Source of the DNA: Kangiellaceae bacterium
GTDB taxonomy: Bacteria > Pseudomonadota > Gammaproteobacteria > Enterobacterales > Kangiellaceae
DNA: 14,575 nt
Reading direction: 5' to 3'
Assembly (NCBI GenBank): GCA_030590405.1
Contig: JAUUYO010000059.1
Coordinates: forward strand, 1 to 14,575
A program made the translations under genes and the position numbers. Under the pieces are notes generated by a model. It did not search any database, had not been told where the DNA came from, and saw only the letters and a program-made list of their open reading frames with translations. Shown piece by piece: positions 1 through 5,089 of the stretch (the stretch's first letter is position 1; each line of letters begins with the position of its first letter).

Positions 1-215
1 ACAAATGGGTTCTCATTTGTAAAAGGGCCGTCAAAGTGAATGGATTTCGCCCCTTTATACTTAAACCCCTTGCCTAAGTTTAGTTCGATTAAGATTCCTT
101 CACCGCATGCTGGGCATGCGAAGCTGATTGGTTGAATATCTCTATTGGACATCCCAATGCGACAATCTACATGTTCCTTACAAGTGTTACATTCCAATCT
201 TTGATTAAAATTCAT
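1..215 (-). CDS. Small zinc-ribbon protein, N-terminal part (runs off the left edge)
   Basis: An open frame starts at ATG 215-213 and stays open to base 1, giving 71 complete codons. The protein begins MNFNQRLECNTCKEH and has two cysteine pairs, CNTC (about residues 9-12) and CPAC (about 34-37), the second followed by G. Two CxxC knuckles about 21 residues apart are typical of a zinc ribbon. No further domain is visible and the C-terminus is outside the window, so no function is assigned. A GGAG lies about 13 bases before the ATG, which is longer than ideal. It points away from the arginine operon, and transposon debris separates the two. It could be a complete small zinc-ribbon protein or the start of a larger one. 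The frame and start are fairly sure; the role is unknown. Confidence 0.6.
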   Translation of the reverse strand, partial: MNFNQRLECNTCKEHVDCRIGMSNRDIQPISFACPACGEGILIELNLGKGFKYKGAKSIHFDGPFTNENPF

Positions 216-349
216 TGGTAGACTCTAACTCCATGTGTCGCTTAACAGCTTATTCTATGCAGTTAATCACATTTAATGGCGATTTTATGTACATCGAATT
301 TTTTATTGTTTAAAAATTAATAGTCTACAGGCTTAGGTTAAAACTGCAA

Positions 350-383
350 GAACATTAAATGAGTCTAGACTCATTTAATGTTC
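350..383. repeat. 34-bp perfect palindrome
   Basis: Bases 350-366 are the exact reverse complement of 367-383, centred on TCTAGA, with no loop. The arms contain ATTAAATGAGTC and its complement. It is AT-rich and is not followed by a T-run on the plus strand, so it is not a typical intrinsic terminator. It could be an operator for a dimeric regulator, a bidirectional termination structure, or the end of a mobile element. The palindrome is certain; its role is not known. Confidence 0.8.
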
Positions 384-447
384 AATCTCTTTTAGCAATA
401 TTATTTTAAAAACAAATACTTATATCACACACCGGCAACCTAATGCG

Positions 448-478
448 CAAAGCTTGACACAAAGCTTGACACAAAGCT
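448..478. repeat. 12-bp tandem direct repeat, about 2.6 copies
   Basis: The unit CAAAGCTTGACA occurs at 448-459 and 460-471, with a partial third copy (CAAAGCT) at 472-478. Each unit contains TTGACA, a perfect match to a sigma-70 -35 hexamer, but I see no clear -10 at the right distance. It is most simply a replication-slippage repeat. Confidence 0.75.
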
Positions 479-551
479 ACTCATGCAAGAGCAAAATACG
501 AGAACACAAGACTCATTTTACAATAAAGTAAGGAGTGTGTAATAGACACCC

Positions 552-734
552 ATGTCAAGACCGCTTGGAATAGAATACGAAAGCGCTTTTTATCATGTGA
601 TGAACCGTGGGCGTCACAGTCAAATCACCTTTCAGGACGACAATGACCATTACAGCATATCTCATAATATTACACGCCTCTCCACTTCACTCAAAAAAGC
701 TTATTTCTGTGACTTTCATAAGAACTCTCCATAA
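552..734 (+). pseudogene. REP-associated (Y1/IS200-like) transposase, N-terminal stub
   Basis: The first ~34 residues (MSRPLGIEYESAFYHVMNRG, then a QDDNDHY segment) match the conserved N-terminus of RAYT transposases, which act on REP-type palindromes with a catalytic tyrosine and an HUH motif. Family homology ends near base 655-669. The frame then runs into an unrelated inverted-repeat element and stops at 734. The HUH motif and the catalytic tyrosine are both missing, so the protein cannot be active. The intact family is usually about 150-320 residues; only ~34 of these 60 residues belong to it. It is interesting beside the palindromic repeats in the arg operon, but those need not be its substrates. 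Confidence 0.75.
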
Positions 735-792
735 GCTAGCTACTTTTATAAGTAGTATAGTTCATTTCTGAGTCAAATGGAGAGGCGTGTAA
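670..792. mobile_element. Small element with terminal inverted repeats (MITE-like, ~123 bp)
   Basis: The left end, TTACACGCCTCTCCA followed by CTTCACTCA, is mirrored at the right end, which read on the minus strand is TTACACGCCTCTCCA then TTTGACTCA. That is 22 of 24 positions identical over the inverted repeats at 670-693 and 769-792. It encodes nothing. It lies exactly between the end of RAYT homology and the start of IS630 homology, so it either landed at a recombination junction or formed it. I could not identify a clear target-site duplication. Confidence 0.65.
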
Positions 793-793
793 A

Positions 794-1132
794 TCTGAAT
801 CATTGGTGCGCTGGATTTCACAGAAATGTCAGATTGATGAAAACTTGGGAGAAAAAGGGAAAGAAGGTATATTGAAAGACATGAGTTCCAGAATGGCTTT
901 TTTAACCAACACAACTCATCGTATTCGTTTTGTTTATACGCCTAAGCGTTGTTCTTGGCTAAATCAGGTAGAAATTTGGTTTAGTCTATTGGCTAGAAAA
1001 CTTTTAAATCGTGGCACTTTTTCTTCAACCGATAATTGACGATTAAAAACAAATCGGTTTATTCAGTATTTTAATGAGAACTTAGCCAAACCATTTAAAT
1101 GGACTTATAAAGGTAAGGCTTTACAAGCTTAA
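794..1132 (+). pseudogene. IS630-family transposase, C-terminal fragment with an in-frame stop
   Basis: Translation from 794 gives SESLVRWI, then a GEKGKEGILKDM segment, THRIRFVYTPKRCSWLNQ, VEIWFSLLARKLLNRG and, after a TGA at 1037-1039, an AKPFKWTYKGKA tail ending at TAA 1130-1132. This is the C-terminal part of the DDE domain of IS630/Tc1-mariner-type transposases, including the conserved YTPK-CSWLNQ-E block with its last catalytic acidic residue. The N-terminal half, with the first catalytic aspartates, is missing. The frame is the same before and after the TGA, so this is one broken gene. Homology starts two bases after the inverted-repeat element. Sequence just past the stop (about 1133-1149) may be the residual right IS end. 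Confidence 0.85.
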
Positions 1133-1227
1133 GTTAGGACGGTATTGATTCGTATTTATGGTTTACAGTACTAGGTGTTTGGTTTCATATGAGTTATATC
1201 GTTTGGTTATATGCCTGAATAAGTTGT

Positions 1228-1256
1228 TAGACAAAGATAATTTTTCATGTTTAAAT
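1228..1256 (+). promoter_or_regulatory. Predicted sigma-70 promoter of the arg operon leader
   Basis: TAGACA at 1228-1233 (5 of 6 to the -35 consensus) is followed by a 17-base spacer and TTAAAT at 1251-1256 (4 of 6 to the -10). TG at 1248-1249 sits in the extended -10 position. Transcription would start near 1262-1264, about 35 bases before the leader ORF. I see no good ARG box (the ArgR operator, a TGAAT-ATTCA palindrome) over it; only an isolated TGAAT half-site is present at 1216-1220. This is a by-eye prediction. Confidence 0.5.
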
Positions 1257-1297
1257 CATTTACAGCTACTAAACAAATCGAACCAATTTAAAAAATA

Positions 1298-1384
1298 ATG
1301 AACATCAATTTCTCAAATATTAACCTCGTTATACGCCGTCGCCGCCGTAGCTTAAATGCTGGGTGCGATAACGTGTGTGTTTAG
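1298..1384 (+). CDS. Arginine-rich leader peptide of the arg operon (28 aa)
   Basis: This short ORF runs from ATG 1298 to TAG 1382-1384 and encodes a 28-residue peptide. Residues 13-17 are five consecutive arginines, encoded CGC CGT CGC CGC CGT at 1334-1348. An in-frame TAA at 1289 rules out an upstream start. The Shine-Dalgarno sequence is weak (A-rich, no clear GGAG), which is the main reservation. The peptide ends 17 bases before the A-tract of a strong intrinsic terminator, and the next gene is argF'. A run of codons for the end product, ahead of a terminator, ahead of the biosynthetic operon is the signature of ribosome-mediated attenuation. All five codons are CGC or CGT, normally read by one tRNA-Arg (anticodon ICG), so the sensor would be the charging of that tRNA. 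The peptide itself probably has no function. It is too short for most gene callers. Confidence 0.82.
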   Translation: MNINFSNINLVIRRRRRSLNAGCDNVCV

Positions 1385-1413
1385 ATTCGATAGACGTTTT
1401 CAAAAAACCCGGC
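1340..1413 (+). promoter_or_regulatory. Attenuator: alternative RNA structures of the argF' leader
   Basis: Three segments behave like regions 1, 2 and 3 of a classical attenuator. Region 1 (1340-1351, within and just after the Arg codons) can pair with region 2 (1358-1367), with AGC-GCT closing a UUAAAU loop and two bulges outward. Region 2 (GCTGGGT, 1358-1364) can instead pair with region 3 (ACCCGGC, 1407-1413), seven continuous pairs with one U-G. That stem is extended inside by AACGT 1370-1374 with ACGTT 1394-1398. Region 3 is also the 5' arm of the terminator. A ribosome stalled on the Arg codons would cover region 1, free region 2 to pair with region 3, and stop the terminator forming. 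With ample Arg-tRNA the terminator forms. The pairings were found by eye and no energies were calculated. Confidence 0.72.
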
Positions 1414-1430
1414 AATTGCCGGGTTTTTTT
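1402..1430 (+). terminator. Intrinsic terminator/attenuator upstream of argF'
   Basis: A perfect six-pair GC stem, CCCGGC (1408-1413) and GCCGGG (1418-1423), encloses an AATT loop. It is flanked by A6 (1402-1407) and T7 (1424-1430), so the stem can extend by A-U pairs on a strong U-tract. It lies 17 bases past the leader-peptide stop and 48 bases before the argF' ATG. No other gene upstream on this strand is expected to need a terminator here. Its position makes it the conditional terminator of the arg operon. Confidence 0.9.
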
Positions 1431-1478
1431 ATGCCCATGGAAAGCTTGCCCAATGATTAGATTAAACCAGGAACTCAC

Positions 1479-2474
1479 ATGAAAAATTTCATCAGCACAA
1501 TGGATTGGAGTCAATCAAAACTTCAACAGATATTGGACCTTGCAAATCAATTTAAGCAAGGTGCTAGCAGTGATGCACTGAAAGGCAAATCTGTCGGCCT
1601 GCTATTTTTTAATCCGTCTTTACGGACTAGAACCTCTTTTGAATTAGGTACCTGGCAAATGGGCGGTCACGCTGTGGTTCTCGAACCGGGCAAGAGTGCC
1701 TGGCCGATTGAATTTGAACCAGGTACCAAAATGGATGGTGTGACGGAAGAGCATATAATAGAAGTAGCACAAGTACTTTCAAGGTATTGCGATATGATTG
1801 CGATCAGAGCCTTCCCAAAATTTGAAAACTGGCAGGACGATCGTCAAGATAAAGTCATTAAAGCCTTTGCCAAATATGCTTCTGTACCAGTGATCAACAT
1901 GGAAACTATCACTCACCCGTGTCAGGAACTGGCCCATATGCAGGCCATTCAATCCTTGATTGGTCAGACTAAAAACAAAAAATACTTGCTAACCTGGACA
2001 TATCATCCTAAACCTTTAAATACTGCGGTGGCTAATTCGTCATTATTGATCTCAACCAAGTTTGGTATGGATGTGACTTTACTTTGCCCAACCAAAGATT
2101 ACATTCTGGATGAGCGGTATATCGAAGCGGCCAAAAAGCAAGCGACCGAAAATGGCGGTAGTTTTAAAATTACTCACGATATCGAAGAAGCTTATGCCGG
2201 AGCAGATATTGTTTATGCTAAAAGTTGGGGAGCGTTACCGTTTTTTGGTAATTGGGAAAGTGAAAGAATTATTCGAGGTAACTACAAACATTTTATCGTC
2301 GACGAGAAAAAAATGGCAATGACCAATAATGCCAAATTTTCACATTGCTTGCCATTGCGAAGAAATATAAAAGCTACAGATGGTGTCATGGATTCGGATT
2401 ATTGTTTTGCGATAGATGAAGCAGAGAACCGACTGCATGTGCAGAAAGCGTTGATGGCGAAGTTGATTGAGTAG
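1479..2474 (+). CDS. argF': N-acetylornithine carbamoyltransferase (ArgF')
   Basis: This cytosolic enzyme joins carbamoyl phosphate and N-acetylornithine to give N-acetylcitrulline, the route known from Xanthomonas in place of ordinary ornithine carbamoyltransferase. At 331 residues it is a full-length member of the aspartate/ornithine carbamoyltransferase fold. The phosphate-binding loop SLRTRT is at residues 47-52, HPCQELAH at 146-153, WTYHPKPLNTAVANS near 173-187, and HCLPLRRN at 289-296. K298 matches the lysine found carbamylated in the Xanthomonas enzyme. The glutamate in TEEHI (about E90) matches Glu92, known to favour acetylornithine over succinylornithine. The start is set by AGGA a few bases before ATG 1479. 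It is the first structural gene behind the Arg-codon attenuator, and its product is later deacetylated by the ArgE-type enzyme of the same operon. Identification is strong from near-continuous similarity to the Xanthomonas protein as I recall it. Confidence 0.93.
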   Translation: MKNFISTMDWSQSKLQQILDLANQFKQGASSDALKGKSVGLLFFNPSLRTRTSFELGTWQMGGHAVVLEPGKSAWPIEFEPGTKMDGVTEEHIIEVAQVLSRYCDMIAIRAFPKFENWQDDRQDKVIKAFAKYASVPVINMETITHPCQELAHMQAIQSLIGQTKNKKYLLTWTYHPKPLNTAVANSSLLISTKFGMDVTLLCPTKDYILDERYIEAAKKQATENGGSFKITHDIEEAYAGADIVYAKSWGALPFFGNWESERIIRGNYKHFIVDEKKMAMTNNAKFSHCLPLRRNIKATDGVMDSDYCFAIDEAENRLHVQKALMAKLIE

Positions 2475-2483
2475 CGATAAGCA

Positions 2484-2556
2484 GGATGGGTGATAACCCA
2501 TCAAAGAACTTCAATACAAACAAATGAATGATGGGTTGTGCTGAGTTCCACTCACC
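2484..2556. repeat. Degenerate palindromic repeat in the argF'-argG gap
   Basis: GATGGGT (2485-2491) and ACCCATC (2496-2502) form a tight hairpin with a four-base loop. AACCCATCA (2495-2503) also pairs with TGATGGGTT (2529-2537), so the stretch can fold as one long imperfect hairpin ending near CACTCACC. It resembles the GATGGGT/ACCCATC intergenic palindromes dispersed in many gammaproteobacteria. It could protect or process the mRNA between the two genes. No T-run follows, so it is unlikely to terminate transcription fully. Confidence 0.6.
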
Positions 2557-2587
2557 TTATGAATTAAAATTTTAGATAGAGGGAAAA

Positions 2588-3802
2588 ATGAACAAACATA
2601 CAAATAAAAATATTGTACTTGCCTTTTCAGGCGGACTCGACACCAGCTTTTGCGTTCCTTACCTGCTTGATCAAGGCTACCAAGTCACCACTATCTTTGT
2701 CGATTCAGGTGGTGTTACCGATCAGGAAAAACAGCAAATCAAACAAAGAGCATTATCCCTTGGCGCAATAGAGCATGTTGAAGAAAGCATAGCGAACGAA
2801 TTATGGGGTGAAGTTATCACACCTTTAATTTGGGGCGGACATTGGTACCAAAATCAATACCCGCTATTATGCTCTGATCGTTATCTGATAGTCGCTGCCT
2901 GTCTAAAACTTTGCGATAAATTAGGCACTAATTTATTTTCTCATGGCTGTACAGGAATGGGCAACGATCAGGTGAGATTTGATTTAGCCGTTCAATGTCT
3001 GGGTGATTACGAAATTATTTCACCCATCCGTGAAATTCAAAAACTGACTACTGAAGTCAGAGAGTACGAAAAGCAATACTTACTCGACAAAGGGTTTGAA
3101 GTGTCGGATAAGGTTTCGGCTTATTCAGTTAATGAAAATCTACTAGGTGCAACTATCTCAGGATCTGAAATTGATGAATGGAAGAAACCATCGGATGAAA
3201 GTTATTTAATTACCGAACCGAAGGTCGATACCAGTAAACAAAATCAACTGGTTTCTTTTGAATTCGAACAAGGTGACTTAGTCGCATTGGATGGTCAAAT
3301 ATTGGGAGAAGGGATTAGCGGTGAACAGGTGATGCAACAGTTAAATAAACTGGTCGGCTCCTATTCAATCGGTCGCGGTCTTTATACTGGCGATACCAGT
3401 ATTGGACTGAAAGGCCGGATCGCTTTTGAAGCGCCTGCATTAGTAGCCTTGCAAGCAGCACATGTTGCTTTGGAACAAGCAGTTCTATCCAAAGCGCAAA
3501 ACCGATTTAAGTCTACAATTGCAGAAAAATGGACCGAACTGGTTTATGAAGGGTTCTACTACGAGCCACTTAAACATGACCTGGAAGCATTCTTAAAATC
3601 ATCACAATCGCAAGTGACCGGTAAAGTCACCTTAGAATTAAAACCGGGTAATTTATCAGCGGTTGAAGTTAAATCGGACAATATTCTTATCGATTCTGGC
3701 TCCGTTTACGCTCAATCAGCATCCTGGAATATCGAAGAGGCGGTTGGGTTTATCAAGCTCTTTGGTAAATCGACAGTGATGGCTGCAAATAAAAAACACT
3801 AA
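2588..3802 (+). CDS. argG: Argininosuccinate synthase
   Basis: ArgG condenses citrulline and aspartate with ATP to form argininosuccinate in the cytosol, the second-last step of arginine synthesis. The ATP-pyrophosphatase loop AFSGGLDTS is at residues 12-20. Further family blocks are YPLLCSDRYLI (about 91-101) and HGCTGMGNDQVRFDL (about 120-134), followed by NENLLG and GRGLYTGDTSIGLKGR. At 404 residues it is full length and complete at both ends. GAGGG just upstream supports ATG 2588. The protein looks closest to the Xanthomonas form of ArgG, in keeping with its neighbours. Its citrulline must come from N-acetylcitrulline made by ArgF' and deacetylated by ArgE. It lies 113 bases after argF', and a palindromic repeat fills the gap. 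Confidence 0.96.
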   Translation: MNKHTNKNIVLAFSGGLDTSFCVPYLLDQGYQVTTIFVDSGGVTDQEKQQIKQRALSLGAIEHVEESIANELWGEVITPLIWGGHWYQNQYPLLCSDRYLIVAACLKLCDKLGTNLFSHGCTGMGNDQVRFDLAVQCLGDYEIISPIREIQKLTTEVREYEKQYLLDKGFEVSDKVSAYSVNENLLGATISGSEIDEWKKPSDESYLITEPKVDTSKQNQLVSFEFEQGDLVALDGQILGEGISGEQVMQQLNKLVGSYSIGRGLYTGDTSIGLKGRIAFEAPALVALQAAHVALEQAVLSKAQNRFKSTIAEKWTELVYEGFYYEPLKHDLEAFLKSSQSQVTGKVTLELKPGNLSAVEVKSDNILIDSGSVYAQSASWNIEEAVGFIKLFGKSTVMAANKKH

Positions 3803-3821
3803 AATAATTACACGAAATTTC

Positions 3822-3905
3822 GTAGGGTGGGCAGTGTGTACCGCCCACCAAATTACGAGATAACCGAGATAACACAGCGTGGGCGAAAGACATTGCCCAC
3901 CCTAC
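3822..3905. repeat. Palindromic repeat element in the argG-argE gap
   Basis: GTAGGGTGGGCA (3822-3833) and its exact reverse complement TGCCCACCCTAC (3894-3905) bound an 84-bp unit with further GCCCACC/GTGGGC matches inside. Units with GTAGGGTGGGC ends are common dispersed palindromes in gammaproteobacterial genomes. Open reading continues through it in the argE frame from GTG 3827, which would mis-set the argE start by 34 codons. A related unit with the same ends lies at 7554-7659. Confidence 0.85.
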
Positions 3906-3928
3906 AATCAATATTTAGAGAAAATATA

Positions 3929-5008
3929 ATGAGTTTTGTTGAATCGCCAATTTTCAAACATTTACAAGCGCTGGTGAGTTTTGATACTCAAAACCCGCCA
4001 CGAAGCATTCATGCTGAAAGCCATATTTTTGAATATTTAAAATCAAATTTACAAGGGTTTGAATTTGAGATTGTTGATGCCGGAGATGGTTGTTTAAGTC
4101 TGTTGGCGATCAGAGGTAGGCCTTCGCTGCTTTTTAATTTTCATATTGATACTGTTCCGATCGCCGATGGCTGGACAAGTGATCCTTTTGAATTGCTCCA
4201 ACAGGGCGATCATTTAGTTGGTCTAGGGGCTTGCGATATCAAAGGAGCTTCGGCCTGTATGTTGTCGGCGGTCACTCAATCTACAGGTGATGTTGCCTTA
4301 TTATTTTCCTCCGATGAAGAGCATGGCTCCAGTCAGGCGATTAAAAAATTTCTGAAGACTGAGCATGGGTTTAAAAAAATCATCGTATCAGAGCCAACTA
4401 AAACCAAGGCCGTGGTTGCTCATCGAGGCATTCAGACCGCAACAGTCTCTTTCGAAGGTAAACCGGGACACGCCTCGGAGGCAAGAGCGATAAAAGATAA
4501 TGCGATCCACAAAGCTGGAAAATGGATCGCAGCAGCGATTCAATGGATGGACGAACAATCAGAGGCTGTTGAAAATTTATCTGGGCTGCCTTTTAATATT
4601 GGAACCATTGATGGTGGCATTAAAGCCAATATGATTGCTTCAAAATGCGATATGAAATTTGGTTTTAGACCCTTGCCAGGGCAGGACTCTAAACAAGTAT
4701 TATCTTCGCTTGAAAAACTTACATCTTTCGCCAAAATTGAGAGTGGTTTCTTTGGACCCTGTTTACCAGCAGCCAATCAAAATTTTGAACAGGCAATGGC
4801 TGATGCAAAAAAAATGGCTAAAGATTTAGATATTGAAATTGGCCAGGCGGTTAATTTTTGGACCGAAGCCAGTTTATTTTCTCAAGCGGAACTAACGGCG
4901 TTTGTATTCGGACCCGGCGACATAGCGCAAGCGCATACCGCTAATGAATGGGTGGAAATTTCCCAATTGAAAAAAGTCGAAGAAATTTATATTAAAATCT
5001 TAAGTTAA
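3929..5008 (+). CDS. argE: N-acetylcitrulline/acetylornithine deacetylase (M20 family ArgE)
   Basis: This metal-dependent amidohydrolase removes the acetyl group. In the Xanthomonas-type pathway its substrate is N-acetylcitrulline, giving citrulline for ArgG. From ATG 3929 the protein has 359 residues. The M20 ligands are visible: H72 and D74 (FHIDTVP), D103 (GACDIKG), catalytic E130 with E131 (SSDEEHGS), E155 (SEPT) and H336 (AQAHTANEW). The dimerisation/lid domain fills about 165-280. I chose ATG 3929 because MSFVESPIFKHLQALVSFDT aligns with family N-termini and AGAG lies 8 bases upstream. The longer frame from GTG 3827 only translates the palindromic repeat. The acetylcitrulline specificity is inferred from ArgF' in the same operon; general acetylornithine deacetylase activity is possible. 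Confidence 0.88.
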   Translation: MSFVESPIFKHLQALVSFDTQNPPRSIHAESHIFEYLKSNLQGFEFEIVDAGDGCLSLLAIRGRPSLLFNFHIDTVPIADGWTSDPFELLQQGDHLVGLGACDIKGASACMLSAVTQSTGDVALLFSSDEEHGSSQAIKKFLKTEHGFKKIIVSEPTKTKAVVAHRGIQTATVSFEGKPGHASEARAIKDNAIHKAGKWIAAAIQWMDEQSEAVENLSGLPFNIGTIDGGIKANMIASKCDMKFGFRPLPGQDSKQVLSSLEKLTSFAKIESGFFGPCLPAANQNFEQAMADAKKMAKDLDIEIGQAVNFWTEASLFSQAELTAFVFGPGDIAQAHTANEWVEISQLKKVEEIYIKILS

Positions 5009-5015
5009 AAACTTG

Positions 5016-5041
5016 TTTGCTATGAAGCTATTCATAGCAAA
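5016..5041 (+). repeat. Perfect 11-bp stem-loop between argE and the argAB fusion
   Basis: TTTGCTATGAA (5016-5026) and TTCATAGCAAA (5031-5041) form an uninterrupted 11-pair hairpin with a GCTA loop, beginning 7 bases after the argE stop. The downstream TATTTTAT is only a weak U-tract. It could be a partial terminator or an RNase-resistant 3' end for argE, lowering expression of the distal genes. Confidence 0.7.
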
Positions 5042-5049
5042 GCATATTT

Positions 5050-5089
5050 TATAGACGAGAATGTCATATTCTATAGACGAGAATTCCAT
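5050..5089 (+). repeat. 22-bp tandem duplication covering the ribosome binding site of argAB
   Basis: TATAGACGAGAAT occurs at 5050-5062 and again at 5072-5084, each followed by a near match (GTCAT and TCCAT). The duplication creates two in-frame ATGs, at 5061 and 5088. The second has ACGAGA at a normal distance upstream. The first ATG abuts the GAGA of its own copy, too close for normal initiation. Confidence 0.75.

Larger units (their letters stand above)
216..551. other. Non-coding stretch with repeats, mobile-element debris
   Basis: I see no convincing gene in these 336 bases. They hold the upstream region of the minus-strand zinc-ribbon gene, a 34-bp perfect palindrome (350-383), a 12-bp tandem repeat (448-478) and the sequence leading into a transposase stub that starts at 552. 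The composition is strongly AT-rich. A promoter for the zinc-ribbon gene should lie near 220-300, but I could not pick one out with confidence. Confidence 0.5.

Noticed and set aside
448..478. Tandem repeat as a CRISPR array
   Set aside because: The units are contiguous 12-mers with no spacers and no cas genes nearby.
1205..1260. Possible ArgR operator (ARG box) near the promoter
   Set aside because: Only an isolated TGAAT at 1216-1220 is present, without the facing ATTCA half or a tandem box.
1329..1514. Minus-strand ORF of 61 codons over the leader and the argF' start
   Set aside because: It is antisense to the Arg-codon leader and the terminator, has no family features, and its openness is explained by the genes on the other strand.
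2110..2322. Plus-strand 70-codon ORF inside argF'
   Set aside because: It is an alternative frame of a strongly conserved enzyme gene with no independent start signal.
4540..4776. Minus-strand ORF inside argE
   Set aside because: It is antisense to conserved M20 sequence and shows no protein features of its own.
5016..5060. Full intrinsic terminator splitting the arg operon after argE
   Set aside because: The stem is perfect but AT-rich and lacks an adjacent T-run, so complete termination is unlikely.
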